From Dromiciops gliroides (lineage: Eukaryota; Chordata; Mammalia; Microbiotheria; Microbiotheriidae): a stretch of 64,000 bases of DNA. Below, one piece after another: positions 47,001 to 61,300 of the stretch. Each line of letters starts with the position of its first letter. Within the stretch, counting starts at the first letter, position 1. The notes under the pieces are model-generated. The model saw only the letters and a list, made by a program, of their open reading frames with translations. It was not told the origin of the DNA and did not search any database. A program made the position numbers and the translations under genes. The stretch is taken from NCBI RefSeq assembly GCF_019393635.1, contig NC_057864.1, forward strand, positions 442,688,822-442,752,821, given 5' to 3'.

Positions 47001-50000
47001 AACCACAGCAAATACCCAAGTTCAGGAGTCCACTCACCTCTTCAGTTCTGCTGTAGGTACCCAGTCGTTAGAATCAGGGAAACAGAAGCTGGGGATGACT
47101 TTGAGCCTCTCCTCAGTGTCTTTGGATTGCTTGAAGGGATGGTCAGCCTAAAAAAGGGCAACATTTTTGGTGATTAAAGCCCCACACCTTTCAAAAAGGG
47201 TACACAGACCCTCCCCCTGCCCCCAGCCAAGCCCCACTGAGAGACACATAATAAGCCTCTGCAGTCGTTTTGGTATTTATAAATGGGGATATGCATACAA
47301 TATAGCTTGACAAAAATAAGAAAGCTGGTAATGACTAGCTATATTAATTAAGTTATAACAGAAATGAAGGATTCTCTCTTTTCATAGGACACCTTTGGAG
47401 ATTTCATAATCCTCTGTCAGAGACATGAATGAAAATAATCAGTTTCTTACCTGGAGGCTGCTTCTTTACTCATTAGTCAAATAGATTAATTCAGAAGACA
47501 GATGTGGGAAGTATTGGGACCCAAAATGAATATAAACACATTCCCAATTATACTGACAAAAGTAGTGTCAATTTCTGTCAGTGATCAATAATCAAAGATA
47601 TAACAACAGGAAGATAAAAAATATTATTTTGGGGGAAGAACTATTTTGGGAATCAAACCCATGTATAATCATTCCTTCTACCATATAATCTTGGCTGTGT
47701 AATTACTGGTTAGTTGTTTACTGTAAAATTTAGCATGAAAAGACTCTTTTATGCAAGTTTGGCATTATATTTAACAAAGTAGCCTAAGTTGAGAAAAATT
47801 AACATTTTAAAATCCATTAGTTTGGCTTGTTCTGCTACAATACCGAGCAGATAATGAACCTGATTATTACATTGCATCTTTGTAGCTATTAAAAATGATC
47901 TACCCGTACACTCCATTTTATCAGGAAAACATGTCATTCTGGGTCAGGTTCATCCTACAAAATGAATCCCGGGATTCAGTAACAAATATATTCTAGCTAC
48001 AACTTCTATTTTTACCCTCCACCAACGTTCAGCTCTGAAGCCTCATTATAGCATGGAGGTGACCCTGGGTTCTTTTTCATTTTTTATATTTTTGATAGTA
48101 TTTTGTTCCAATTATATGTAAAGACAATTTTTAGCATTCGTTTTTACAAAATTTTGAGTTCCAATTTTTTCTCCCTCCCTCTCTCCTTCCCTTCCCCTCT
48201 TCCTAAAATGATAAACAATTTGATATAGGTAATAAGAGTGAAAGTTCTAACAAGTCCTACCAAAATGGAAAAAGTATGGGTCTACCTAATGACCAGCCCA
48301 GCTGAGATCAGTAAGGCTCATCATCAATCAGGTCACCAGCTTATGACGTTTCTTAGTTGCAGCAACTTATAAAGACATCTCCTAAAGCCGAGAGGAGTTC
48401 CTCTCTGTGTCAGGAGGGAAGGATTATTCACACCAATGAAATCATAACTCTTGAAACTAATATCTTTATTGATGCAAAATGACTCCTGCTCCTCTTCATC
48501 ATCCACCTCAGCTTTTTGTTTGTTTGTTTGTTTGTTTGTTTGTTTTGTGGGGCAATGAGGGTTAAGTGATTGCCCAGGGTCACACAGCTAGTAAGTGTCA
48601 AGTGTCTGAGGCTGGATTTGAACTCAGGTCCTCCTGAATCCAGGGCCGGTGCTCTATCCAAAGTCATTTCCTGGTTGGGTTCTGAACCCACTAATCTAGA
48701 CTGTGCTGAAAATGTGCTCATCATTGAACTTTCTCACCTCCTAGAGCAGAACTGATTTTTCAAAAGTCCATAATTTGGTCTCCTTGTATGGAAGATTTCT
48801 TGTAACATTATGTCGATATATGCCTCTGGTGGTTCAGTGGAGTCAGGAAGATCTGAGTTCAAATAAGGCCTCAGACCCTTACTAGCTGTGTGACCCTGGG
48901 CAAGTCACTTAGCCCTGTTTGCCTCAATATCTATCAAATGAGTCGGAGAAGGAAAGGAGAAACTACTCTGGTATCTTTGCCAAGAAAACCCCAAATGAGC
49001 CCATGAAAAACAACTGAATGATAACAAAAAATATATCGCCCCTTTTAGGCAAAAGCTGATGGTGAAAAATGAAACAGATTGAATAAAAGTTGTAAGAACT
49101 ACGCACACACAATCTCTCTCTCTCTCTCAGATAAACGGCTGAATGACCCATGGCCCTAGATCTCCGTCACGGAGTACCTTGCTGGGGAACTGCTGTATGA
49201 CTTGAGGAGTATATGTTATTTCCAGTGGTTTCTTCTGCAGAGACACCACGACAAAGAGTTCAAATAACTGCTGTTCCTGGAGCTCAATGAGGTCCCGCTC
49301 CAGGGTCTGGTAGTGAGGGTTCCTCTTGGAGGCCTGTTGGAGCTGTGCTATTCGCTTGTGGCGATCTGTGAAGAGACGGAAGAACATTATTTTTCCTTTG
49401 CAGGGAGCCTTGCTTCCAGCATCTGTAGATCAAACCTAGCTTAAGGGACTTCCCAAAGAGTGTCTAATGAATGGGGACTGAATGGTGTCTGCTAGAGAGA
49501 TGTAATACTTTGGACGATCACGCACAAATATGATATCAAGGTCCTTATGTTATCAACTCTTCAATGGCACACCAATAAATTCCTCTTAATTTTCTGTTCT
49601 CCCACCCAGGCCATCAAATCAGATGTAAAACCTATGCAAAAAAAGCTTTTGTTTTTGAAGAAAATTTGGTTAATGACGGAAGCCACTGTTAGGTCTGAGG
49701 TATCTGATATTTTAAAAGCACAGTCCTGAAAGTTATGGGGTCAGCTTTTAATAACCCCCCCCCCCCAAACCAAAATTCATATTCTCATCAAAGAAATCTT
49801 TTTCCTTTCCCTTTTTTTTCCATGACACACAGCGTTAAAAAAAATTCAATATCTGGGCAGCTAGGTGGCACAGTGGATAAAGCATTGGCCCTGTATTCAG
49901 GAGGACCTGAGTTCAAATCTGGCCTCAGACACTTGACACTTACTAGCTGTGTGACCCTGGGCAAGTCACTTAACCCTCAATGCCCTGAAAAAAAATTCAA

Positions 50001-53000
50001 TATCTGCTTACATCAGTGATCTGGGATATGCCAAGCAGGAAAAACAGAGAAGAAAAAAAGACATTGTAAACTAATTATATCATGAAAGTACCTACATAAA
50101 AATCTAACATCCCAGGAATAGGTCTCTAATTTGGACCCAATAAGACTAGACATGTCTTGTGACTCATTTTTTGTGTGTTTAGAGTTACAGTTCATTCTGC
50201 TTCCATTCCACAAGTTAAGTTTCATTACAGATCAAAAGTTTCGCTATGGAAATTCATACAAGATGCCTCAAGGAATGAACAGCCCCACTGCTTCCAAATA
50301 TCTTTCATAGTAGTATTCAGTAAATCCTGTGCTCTAGGCCAACTTCCATCCCAAAGGGCTGTTCTACTTCCAGCAAATTAGATATTCAGAGTCTGTTTCT
50401 CTGCACCAGCAACACTGAATTAGTCACACTATAACACATGCAGACTGAACTGGCCAGCATCTGAGTTTCACCCTCACCCAGGCAACCCAATGAAACTGCC
50501 TGAAGCAGCGTGGGCCAGTGGAGGAAGAAAGGGTTAAATGGACTTTAATAAAGATCCATGACCTGCTCTGATCTCTGATACTTCTAGATATGTCAACTTT
50601 TCTCTTGCTTGCCTGGATTCTTAATTTGTCACATGGCTTCACTTCTGTTTTAGGCCTAGTACAACATTAGATTTCTAAACTTGGAGTCTTTAAGTTAAAA
50701 TCCCTAGTGGAACATATTTAATTTGCCATGAGGCTTCTTCAGAGCAATTTCTTTTCATTTTTGTATTTCCAGCACCTAGCACAAAGCTTTGCACACATTC
50801 TCATGCATATTCTGCGCTAAGTACTTAATAAATGTTGAATTAAATCAAATTCTGGGATTTGGTTGCTATACCTGAGACCTGCTCATACACAGCCCAAACT
50901 TTTCACCACCTCTACATTTCTAGCTATTATTCTATTAAGTAGAAACAAAATAATTTACCCTGAAGCAACCATGCGAAATTAAATTAAATGAAGTTGTAGA
51001 ACACCCTCAAGGTCCTTGGAATAAATATGCCAGTGAGATGTCATCCCAGGTGTTCTAACTATGGGAAATAATTTCAAACAACAGGAAAATAAAAAGCAGC
51101 TAAAGGTAACCTTTCTGAACTGTGAGCTATCTAATTGACTTCAGTAAATCCATCTGAGTGCCTGAGTACTTGGGCCCTCACTGATAGATAACCAATTTCG
51201 ATAATGATTCACCTGCTTTTCTTTGGATGCAGACTACAGCACATGACCACACAAGTATTCTGTGCCACTCCCATGGGCTGTCCCAACCCAACTGTCATAT
51301 CTGATTGTCTTTCTCTGTTACATGAACTTTTTTAAAAATGAAAAGCATCCTGACAATGTACTACTGAACTGCCTAGAATCAATAGGTATTAGTAGTAAGG
51401 GGATAACCAGAAACATGAAACTCCATCTGATAAAAGTCTGCTTAATCACAACGCCACACCTCTAACCATGTTCATCACGAAAATAGAAAGCGCCCCACTG
51501 ACTCACTCACTCTTTGGCAGATATTCCGCATCACTTTCGTTCCCGCTGGCTTCACCTGAAAGGACAGAAAAAGGGTTTTCATTTGTATACTGTACATAGT
51601 GATAGAAAGTTGAGGGAGTTATGGGGTAACTAAGGTCACCCTATCTAGGATAACTGACTGATGGGAAGTTCAGAGACTTTGAGACCCATCATAAAGACCA
51701 ACATGTATACATTGCAGAACTACACCCAGCTTCTCTTTTCACCATCTCCAGCTGTCATCTTCTGTGCCTTCCAACATTTAATGGTAAAGACTAATGGGCT
51801 AAGAGAAGCAATAACAGACTAATCTAGCCTACTTCCCATCTCTCAATCCTAGGAAAAAGTTCAGTTCCAAGTCAATTCTAGAAATGTAAGTCTAGGTGAG
51901 AATGGACCTGGTTAGCCACCTTTTTGCCCTCTGCCATGTACAAAAATATGGGAAGGGTAGGATGAAGCCTAGTTAGAAAAAAGAAAGAAAGAAAGACCTG
52001 CATCGATAACTAAAAGATGAATGGAAATGGCCAAAAAAAAATAATAATAATAATAAAGAGTGAAAGTGGGCAAACTGCTAAGGAATTGATACAAAGAAAT
52101 ATCCAGCCTCCCCTGGGGCCTACATCATTCCCTTATCCTTAATCCGTTTATTTTACCCATATTGTTGTATGTGTTTGTATATGGGTATGAACCAGCATTG
52201 TATTCCCAAACTAAACTATAAGCCCCTTGAAGACAAAAGACCATTATCTTTTGTAACCACCATGTGGTCTGGCAATTCAGTTTAGTTAAATACACAGAAT
52301 CTGTATCCAAAACAAATCTTGACCATGAAACAATGTGCCAAATCTCTAAAATGAAATTTAAGAGGAACAAGGATGAAATCTTGAATTTAGTTGGTTTTTT
52401 GGTGTGTGTTGGGTTTTTTTTTTTTTAAATCAATGGCACAATTATAAGATGTCAACCCAGAAGCTATTGAGTTTCTCATCCCTGGAAGTGTTTAAGTGAA
52501 GGATGGATGACCACTTCTTAGCATGCTATTTCCCGGAATGCCCATGAAATGATGATAATAATCCTGATCTTGCCTGGCTCATCTGATGACTGAATGGGTT
52601 CCAGGTAGATAGCTAGGTGTGGTAGAAAGGATAAGAGAACTCTTCATGAAAACGATTCCAAATCACTCTGGAACCCGTAGATCAGAATCTGGTATAACTC
52701 AGTCCACAAAATATCTCCCCCATCCTTACCTCAAGGTGTTCCTTCCACTGATTTGTAATTATCTTTTTGTACATGCTAACGACCTTGCTTATGTAGAAAT
52801 GAAACATTTTCAAGGCCAAGTTGGAGCAGCAAGAGGTATGATAGAACAAAGAATACTTCTAATACAATCTACTTTTCCCATAGTAACAAAATGCCCATGA
52901 ATGCTATGTATTTTGTAGTTCGAAAAAAAAAAAATGGAAAAGTTTGAGGCTGGCAGGAGGTGGTAGTAAATTCCTCTTGCTGTAGGCTTAAGAGCAATCT

Positions 53001-56000
53001 CAGAGAGCATTTGCTTTCTGTCTTTACTGGAAGGTGGGTTCTGAGTCTGTATCAGAGAAAGAATTATGTGTTTGTGTGTGTTTGTCGATTTCTGATACTT
53101 CCTGAGGGCTTAAGATCATAGAACAAGAGCCAGAAGGTTGTCTAGTTCATCCCTCTCCTTTGTGTGTGTGTGTGTGTGTGTGTGTGTGGCAATTGGGGTT
53201 AAGTGACTTGCCCAGGGTCACACAGCTAGTAAGTTTCAAGTGTCTGATGTCGAATTTGAACTCAGGTCTTCCTGACTCCAAGGTCAGTGCTCTATCCACT
53301 GCATCACCTAGCTGCCCCATCTCTCATAAATCTTAAGGTAATTCATCTCCCTTGTGTGTGCCTTCTCTGCCTGACTGTGATGTGTAAGAACTTGTTAAAG
53401 CCAAGTTCCCAAATTCAGCTAATATTTGTGAATCACCTACTACGTGTAAGGTACCATACAAAGTTCTTTAGGTATAGTAGTTGTGATTGAACAAACTCCC
53501 ATGGTGATGAGCATCGATTTGCATACCTATCTTTAAACTTAAATTTCCCAACATTTAATTTAATCATTTCCTTAATAAACTATTCTTGTTTTCAAGGGAA
53601 ATTTTGAGAGTGTCATCTTCCATGCTATACTATCGCCAAAGTTTAAAAAAAAAAATACATGTAAGGGCAGCTAGGTGGTGCAGCGGATAAAGCACCGGCC
53701 CTGGATTCAGGAGGACCTGAGTTTAAATTCGGCCTCAGACACTTGACACTGTGTGACCTTGGGCAAGTCACTTAACCCTCATTGCCCAGACCTCCCCCAC
53801 AACAACAGAAAAAAATACATGTAGAAGCAGCAGGTGTCCACAGGGAAGTCAGGATTACAGTTCTGGGAGAAAATGCAGGTATAATCGAAAAACAAAAAAC
53901 ACAACCATCTTGCTACCAGCTCTGTCAGACAATTCAGGCATAGAATTAAAAACCACAGGATTCTTGATAACACACTGGTTGCCAATGTTGTGAACAGGGT
54001 TCATGCTTTAGGCAGAAATTTGATTAAAAGTGACCTCCGAGGTCCCTCCGAACTGTTCCATTCTATGATGAATGTGAGAGGAGAAATAAAAAACCAGCCC
54101 TGAGAGAGGATAGTCAATGATGCACTGCTTAATTCGAGGACAACTGATCAAAATATCTTCGTGAAGAAATATACAAAGGATGTCCAATAGGATTATAATG
54201 AATTGTCCAAGAAGTATTTACCAAACACTTCTAGTCACAATAGAGGCAGCGAGATGGTGAAACAGTGATTAATGCCAGGCCTCAAATCAGGAAAACCTGA
54301 ATTCAAATCTAGACTCAGACACTAGTTATGGGACCTTGGGCAAGTCACTTAACCTCTGTCTGCCTCAGTTTCTTCAACTGTAAAATGGGGGTCATAATTC
54401 CTTGCAGGGTTATTGTTAGGATCAAATGAGATAACATTTTTGGGGGTGGGGCAATGAGGGTTAAGTGACTTGCCCAGGGTCACACAGCTAGTGTCAAGTG
54501 ACTGAGGATGGATTTGAACTCAGGTCCTCCTGAATCCAGGGCCGGTGCTTTATCCACTGCGCCACCTAGCAGCCCCTGGATGTCATCCATGACCTTATTT
54601 TTAATTTTCAGTACCTAGGACATTAGGTATTGGGCAGAAGGTCCTCAAAATGTTTTCTTAGGGCTGCTAAGCCAGTGGAGTTTTCATCTCAGGCCTCTTA
54701 AGAACACACAACAATGGAGTTTATTCAGTGACCACATGCCAAGCATTATCCCTCAAACGGACACTGAATTGTGTTCAGCTGCCCTCTACTGCCTCTGCTG
54801 TTAGACACTGGTCCCACTGTAATCTGGAAGCCTCCCTGTCCAGAGCCGGATTCCCTAGACTCCAAAGGAAAGCCACTTTTATGACTTTGGAGCCAAAGTT
54901 GTCTTCATGTGGCAAATGGCACACTTTGCTTCTGCATCTCCTATCTCCCATCTCCCACTCAGGAGGCTGTGAGAAGCTGAGACAGAAAAAAACTCTTCCT
55001 ACCTTTGGCAGGGGGTGTTTCCTTCCCAGTACAAGGATGCAATTTGACTCTCTTCTTTCCTCTCTTGGAATCAAAAATATCCTGTATTTTCAACACAAGC
55101 TGAAATCCCAAACACAAAAGTATAGGTTACAAGTGGTAGCCACACGCACCAAGACCTTGGGCTTTGTTCGAGAGTCTGGGGCCCCTCATTCTCAAAGGGC
55201 ATCCTTTTGGTGTTTTGGGTGGGGGACTTTTAAACTCAGGAAATAAAAACTAAAGTTATGTCCTTTTGCTCAAGTGTCACCTGGTAGGGATGTGATTGTA
55301 ACTGAAAGTGATGTCACTGGGGCAATGAAAGCACAGGGGAGTGCGCTTGTTTGCAGACTAGCTCTCTTGGAGGCCTTTGTGGGATCCCATGTCCCAGCAT
55401 GTCCTTGAGGCTGGTGAGAGGAGCTCTATCCCAAGTGGGCTTTACCTGCTATGGCACTCAAGTTTCTTCTTGTCCCAAGTAGGAAGTGAAACATTCATTT
55501 ACTCAGCAGGCAGGGTGGGGCTCAGTTATTTCTGTTCCCACCAATACCGTGCAAAGAAGAGAATAATCACGCTTTATAATCGTTTGCCAAATTGAACTCT
55601 CTACCCCTTTTGTCTAAATAACATTATAAGGCTACTTTTAGACATATCCAGCACCAGCATGAACACAAAAGGCCCTCATCATGTGTTCTTTCCTGAAGAA
55701 TAAGAAGAGGCTAAGACACAACTCTTATCTTGCTTCTGCTTCTTCTTCTTCCTTTTTTTTTTTTTTTTTTGGTGGGGCATTGAGGATTAGGTGACTTGCC
55801 CAGGGTCACACAGATATTTTGTTTTGTTTTGGTTTTTTTAGTGAGGTAATTGGGGTTAAGTGACTTGCCCAGGGTCACACAGCTAGTAAGTATTGTGTCT
55901 GAGGCGGGATTTGAACTCGGGCACTCCTGACTCCAGGGCCGGTGCTCTATCCACTGTGCCACCTAGCTGCCCCAGGGTCACACAGATATTAAGGGTCAAG

Positions 56001-58347
56001 TGTCTGAGGCTAGATTTGAACTCAGGTCCTCCTGAATCCAGGGCCAGTGCTTTATCCACTGTACCACCGAGCTGCTCCCTTCTTATCTTGCTTCTTAAGG
56101 GCTGCTGCAAAAGATGGGGAGTTCCATGTCATGGGAGATTTTTTTTTTTTTAATCAAGCTTCCAGACCAGCTAGAGACAGAGTGCAGGCAAAATCAGCCA
56201 GGCCTTCTCTGGGGCAAATTTAGTTGTCCAGGGCAAGGGGAAAGTGGATGAGGGGTAGGAAAGAGGAGGCACAATGATGTGGGCATAGTCGCAGGTAGTA
56301 CATAGTTGGGCTAGAAGGAGGTTGCCTGTCCTCCACCTATGTCCACAGGGCTGGTTGTGCCCCATGTCTCTGGAGGATCACTGGGCAAGGTTTGAAAAAA
56401 GCGATTGCCAAGGGCAGCAAACCTACTACTCCCATCCCCCCATATCAGCATCCTGGGAAACAGCCCCATCCATCCCACGCTAATTATGGCTCTGGTAAGC
56501 AGGCATAGATCAGTTGCCATGCTGGACTAGATGCCTTCTGAGCACACAGCTAAAGTCTGGGATTCCGTGAACATAGTTTGTAGTTCTAATTAGAGTTATA
56601 GAATCTTAGAGTCCGAAGCAAACTCAGAAGTCATCTAGTCCAAGTCCTATCCAAAACATAAATTCTTTCTTATACCAAACTGTACCTACATCTTGCCAAC
56701 TGCCTGAACACTTTGGCACGGGAGTCATGCTTCTTTTATTATTTTAATCAATCTCAAGAGAATGCAACCCTGCCCATTCATTGTCAAAACTCTTGCCTAA
56801 CTGCTTCTCTGCATTATTTGGGTGCGTCTTAGAATTAGGGATCTGCCCTTCTAAGCTGTTGGGAGAAGTTGCTGGAGAGGAGCAGAATGGAGAAAAAGGA
56901 AGGAGGAAGCAGGGATAATCAATAGATACCTTTATAAGAGAAATTTAGTTTTTAAAAGTTCCTCATGAATCAAATGTTCTTTTACTCTATTATAGATGCG
57001 ATTGGGAGACCCCTGAGGGCAGGGACTGTCTTTTGCCTCTCTTTTCAACCCTAGTACATAGTACAATGTCTGGTCCACAGTAGGCATTTAATAAATGCTT
57101 GCTGACTGACATTATTAATCCATACTTGATACATTTAATACTAAGAATGTGAGCTATTGAGAGCATTAAATAAAAGTCCAGCCTCAAAATTGCTTGAGGA
57201 ATATTCTAGTTGTTTATGGTCTTTTTCGTGTTTCTCCAACAATCTTGGCAACTGTAAAACTGTTGAATCATTTCAGAAAAAGAAAATAGCACATGCTTCC
57301 AATATGCATAATGTTCCCACATTTTTGGATCAGGCTGATTTTCTAAATTTTTTTTTTTAGTGGATATTCACAATAAAAGCAAAAAGTTGCTGTTCTTAAA
57401 CCTCACTATAAAAACCACCACCACCACCACCACCAAACAGAAAACTCAGCAAAGCCATTTGTAGTGTAGCAGAAAAGGCACTAGACTTGGAGTCAGAAGA
57501 CCTAGGTTCAAATCTTGACTTTGCTACTTGTTAGCCACGTGACCTAGTGGAAACCATGAATTTGTTTTCTCATCTGCAAAATAGGCATGAGGATACTTGT
57601 ACTATATACTTCACAGGGATCTATTCAGATCACTCTTAAATGGGCATTCTTCACTTGAGACCAGTGTGCTTTTTTAAAAAATGCATATTTTGACAGCTGT
57701 TTTTCAATATGATTGATTTGTAATTCTATGTATTTTGTCTTCTGCACCTAAAAACATTCTTCTGCTAAGGGGTCTAGAGGTTGTATCAAACTGCCAAAAC
57801 AAAAAAGTTTTAAGAACCCCTGCTTAGAAACCTCCATAGTAACAGGAGTAGTAATTCACATTTATTGGGCCCTTCAATAGTCACAGAATGCTCTGTTCAC
57901 AACAAACTGGCATTATTTATCCCCATTTTACAAATGAGGAAACTGAGGCTCCTAGAAATGAAGAGACTTTTTCCTGGTCACACAACTAGTGACCGTAGGA
58001 GTCAGGATTTGCTCCCACATCTCTCTTGACTTCAAGCCCAGTACCCATCACCCTCTGAGTTTATCATACTCTTAAGCCTCTTAAAGGACTTAGAGAGAGA
58101 AACATATTTAAAAAGCTGAAAGGCCAACATGGAAATCATCGTAGGCTTTAAAGGACTTGATAAGAGTGAATTAATCTTAATAATAATAGCAGGGGGTAGC
58201 TAGGTGGCGCAGTGGATAGAGCACCGACCCTGGAGTCAGGAGAACCTGAGTTCAGATCCGACCTCAGACACTTAATACTTACTAGCTGTGTGACCCTGGG
58301 CAAGTCACTTAACCCCAATTGCCCTCACCAAAAAAAAATATTAATAA

Positions 58348-58381
<34 letters not shown>

Positions 58382-61300
58382 GCAATAATAATGAACATTC
58401 CTATTGTGGATAAATAATGACTAAAGAACAAGGCCTTCAGGTAAAGGGTTAAAAAAACCGCAGCATAATCATTATTTACAAGCATCTGAGGGAGAAGAAC
58501 TACTTTATTTTTGTACAAAGGTGAGAAGAGGTAATCAGATCATAAAAATTAGAATTTAAGTTAAAAGCCAAGAAGAGGAACCCATGCCCACCTTGAAAAA
58601 AGGAGTTTGTGTTTGGTAGAATATTCTCCCTAAGATATGATGGAAACCATTTTGCTCTAGATATTTGAACTGATAAACACTACAAAGCACTAGGAGATTT
58701 ATTGTAGCAAATAATTCCAACTAGGCAGCCTTCTGATCCATAGCAAGCAAGAGGGAGGAAGGGTGGAGAAGAGGCATATGGACTCCATCAGTGACTTTCA
58801 AACTGGGAGGCTGGTTTCTCTTCCAGGGAAGGTTACAGTCAACACACCAAAAGCCATTCTTGTGGAATGCTGTTCTGAGAATGCTCCGAAGTCACAATCT
58901 CTGTTACACACAGAGCATCCTGAAAGGAGTCAGTCTCTAAGGTCCAGGTAGGACTATTAATCACCCACCTCTGTCTGACCTCTGAACACGAGCTAGCTAG
59001 GTGGTGCAGTCGATAGAGCACTGACCCTGAAGTCGGGAGGACCTGGTTCAAATGTGACCTCAGAAACTTACTAGCTGTGTGACCCTGGGCAAGTCACTTA
59101 ACGGGATTGCCTTAAACATCCGAGGCCATCTCCAGTCGTCCTTATCTACACCTTATCTACACCTTGCCATTGGACCCAGATGGCTCTGGAGGAGAGAGTA
59201 AGGTTGGTGACTTTGCACAGCCCTGCCTCATTTAAAAATCCAATTCAATGCAAGTCACAACATTACCCTGATGTCCTGGTTCTCTTTGAGAACAAAAAAA
59301 CAAACCACCAACAACCTTTGAACCCTGTTCTCCTCACTCCTACCTTTTCAAGAAAGTTTTCTGGTTAGGCCAAAGGAAGAATAACCTATACCTCTCCAGA
59401 CAGAATAAAACTCAGTAAGCACAACCTAAATGTCATTGTCATAATGATTATTACTTATTAGGGGATCAACTGAGAGCAATGTAGAGGAGCATAAGAACCT
59501 GATAGGACTAGGGGTCCTCTCTAAATTCTACAGGCCAAGAGGGTGAAGCTGAAATGCCTTCACACATGAGGATTTCTGCTCTTCATCCGGTGAACACATG
59601 GATTTGGTGCTTCTGGCTTGTGTAGGAGCCCCCTTTGTTATCTCAGCATGGCGAACACACCAAGCAAAGATGTTTGCAAGGGTTCTTGGCACTCTCATTA
59701 AAGCCCTCAATTTACAAACATTTTTCAACATTTAAACAAGGGTGAAGAGCTTGAGAATATTCACTAAAAAAAGACCAAAATCCCCTCCCAACTCTGGGAT
59801 TCTCCAAACCCTGTGTGTTCTTAACTCTTTCACATACTGAGGAGGGAGTGGCAGGAAACATCAGAAGAATTAAGGCAATTAGGAAACAAGACCATTCCCA
59901 CTGAGCCAATCACAGGTCACTGAGCCAAGAAACAGCTGTTCTTTCTTTTTTTAAACATTAAAGTCAGCAATACAGATGAATATGCTAGATGACTTTCTAG
60001 AAAAGCCAGGGATGCTTCATTTTTTTTTTTTTTAGGTGAGGCAATTGGGGTTAAGTGACTTGCCCAGGGTCACACAGCTAGTAAGTGTTAAGTGTCTGAG
60101 GCCGGATTTGAACTCAGGTACTCCTGAATCCAGGGCCGGTGCTTTACCACTGCGCCATCTAGCTGCCCCTTTCATTTTTTTTTTGCTTCTTCTTTTTTTT
60201 TTTTTTTAGTGAGGCAATTGGGGCCAAGTGACTTGCCCAGGGTCACACAGCCAGCAAGTGCCAAGTGCCTGAGGCCGGATCCGAACTCAGGCACTCCTGA
60301 CTCCAGGGCCGGCGCTCCATCCACTGAGCCACCCAGCTGCCCCGCTTCTTTTTTTTAATGTCACCCATGGACCCCTTCTCAAAATCATGTTTTTAGATAA
60401 TTGAAGGAAGTGTTCAATTTGAGTTAGAGGCTAATGAAATAAAGATATAATTTTTTTCCCATTCAAGTTCACAGATCACCTGAAATTTATCCATAGATCC
60501 TTTAGGTGGGTCCAAGGACCCCAAGTTAAAAACTCCTGAACTAAAACTAGCTCACAGAGAATTAAGGCAACAAGCAAGTATTAAAGTGATCAGAATTCTG
60601 AGGTACTACATGGTTTTATAACAAAAACTTTAATTACAAATTTCAAAAGCATTGAGAAATTAAAAATGTTTGTAAAATAGAGTAACTTCTTATCACTTCC
60701 TATGTGAAGATATTTGTCCTATTGGTAACCTTTTTAGCCTTTCTTTTAAAGGCCCTGCTGGGAGCTGGGGCCTTATCACTGATATGCCAAGTGCCAGCAT
60801 TCAGAGCAAGTCTGTTGTTGTCTGTCCTTAGTTCTTGAAGAGGACCATGGCATTGGAGTGATGTCATGACTTGCACTGAATTGGATTTAAGTGAGGAAGG
60901 TCTATGCAAGGTCACCAACTTCACTCTCTCCTCTAGAGCCTTCTGGGTCCAGTGGCAAGATATAGATCAGAATGACTGGAGATAGCCCCAGATGTTTAAG
61001 GCAATCAGGTTAAGTGACTTGCCCAGGATCACATAGCTGGTAGGTGTCTAAGGTCATATTTGAACTCATGTCCTCCCAACTTCAGGGCCAGTACTCTATC
61101 CACTGTACCACCTAGCAGTCTTGCCCTACTTTGGGGAATAACAAGAGAAATTAACAGAACAGGAACTAAATAAACACAGACTGATGTGTTTCTTTCTTTC
61201 CTTTTTTTTTCTTTTTGCAGGGCAATGGGGGTTAAGTGACTTGCCCAGGGTCACACAGCTAATAAGTGTCAAGTGTCTGAGGCCGGATTTGAACTCTGGT

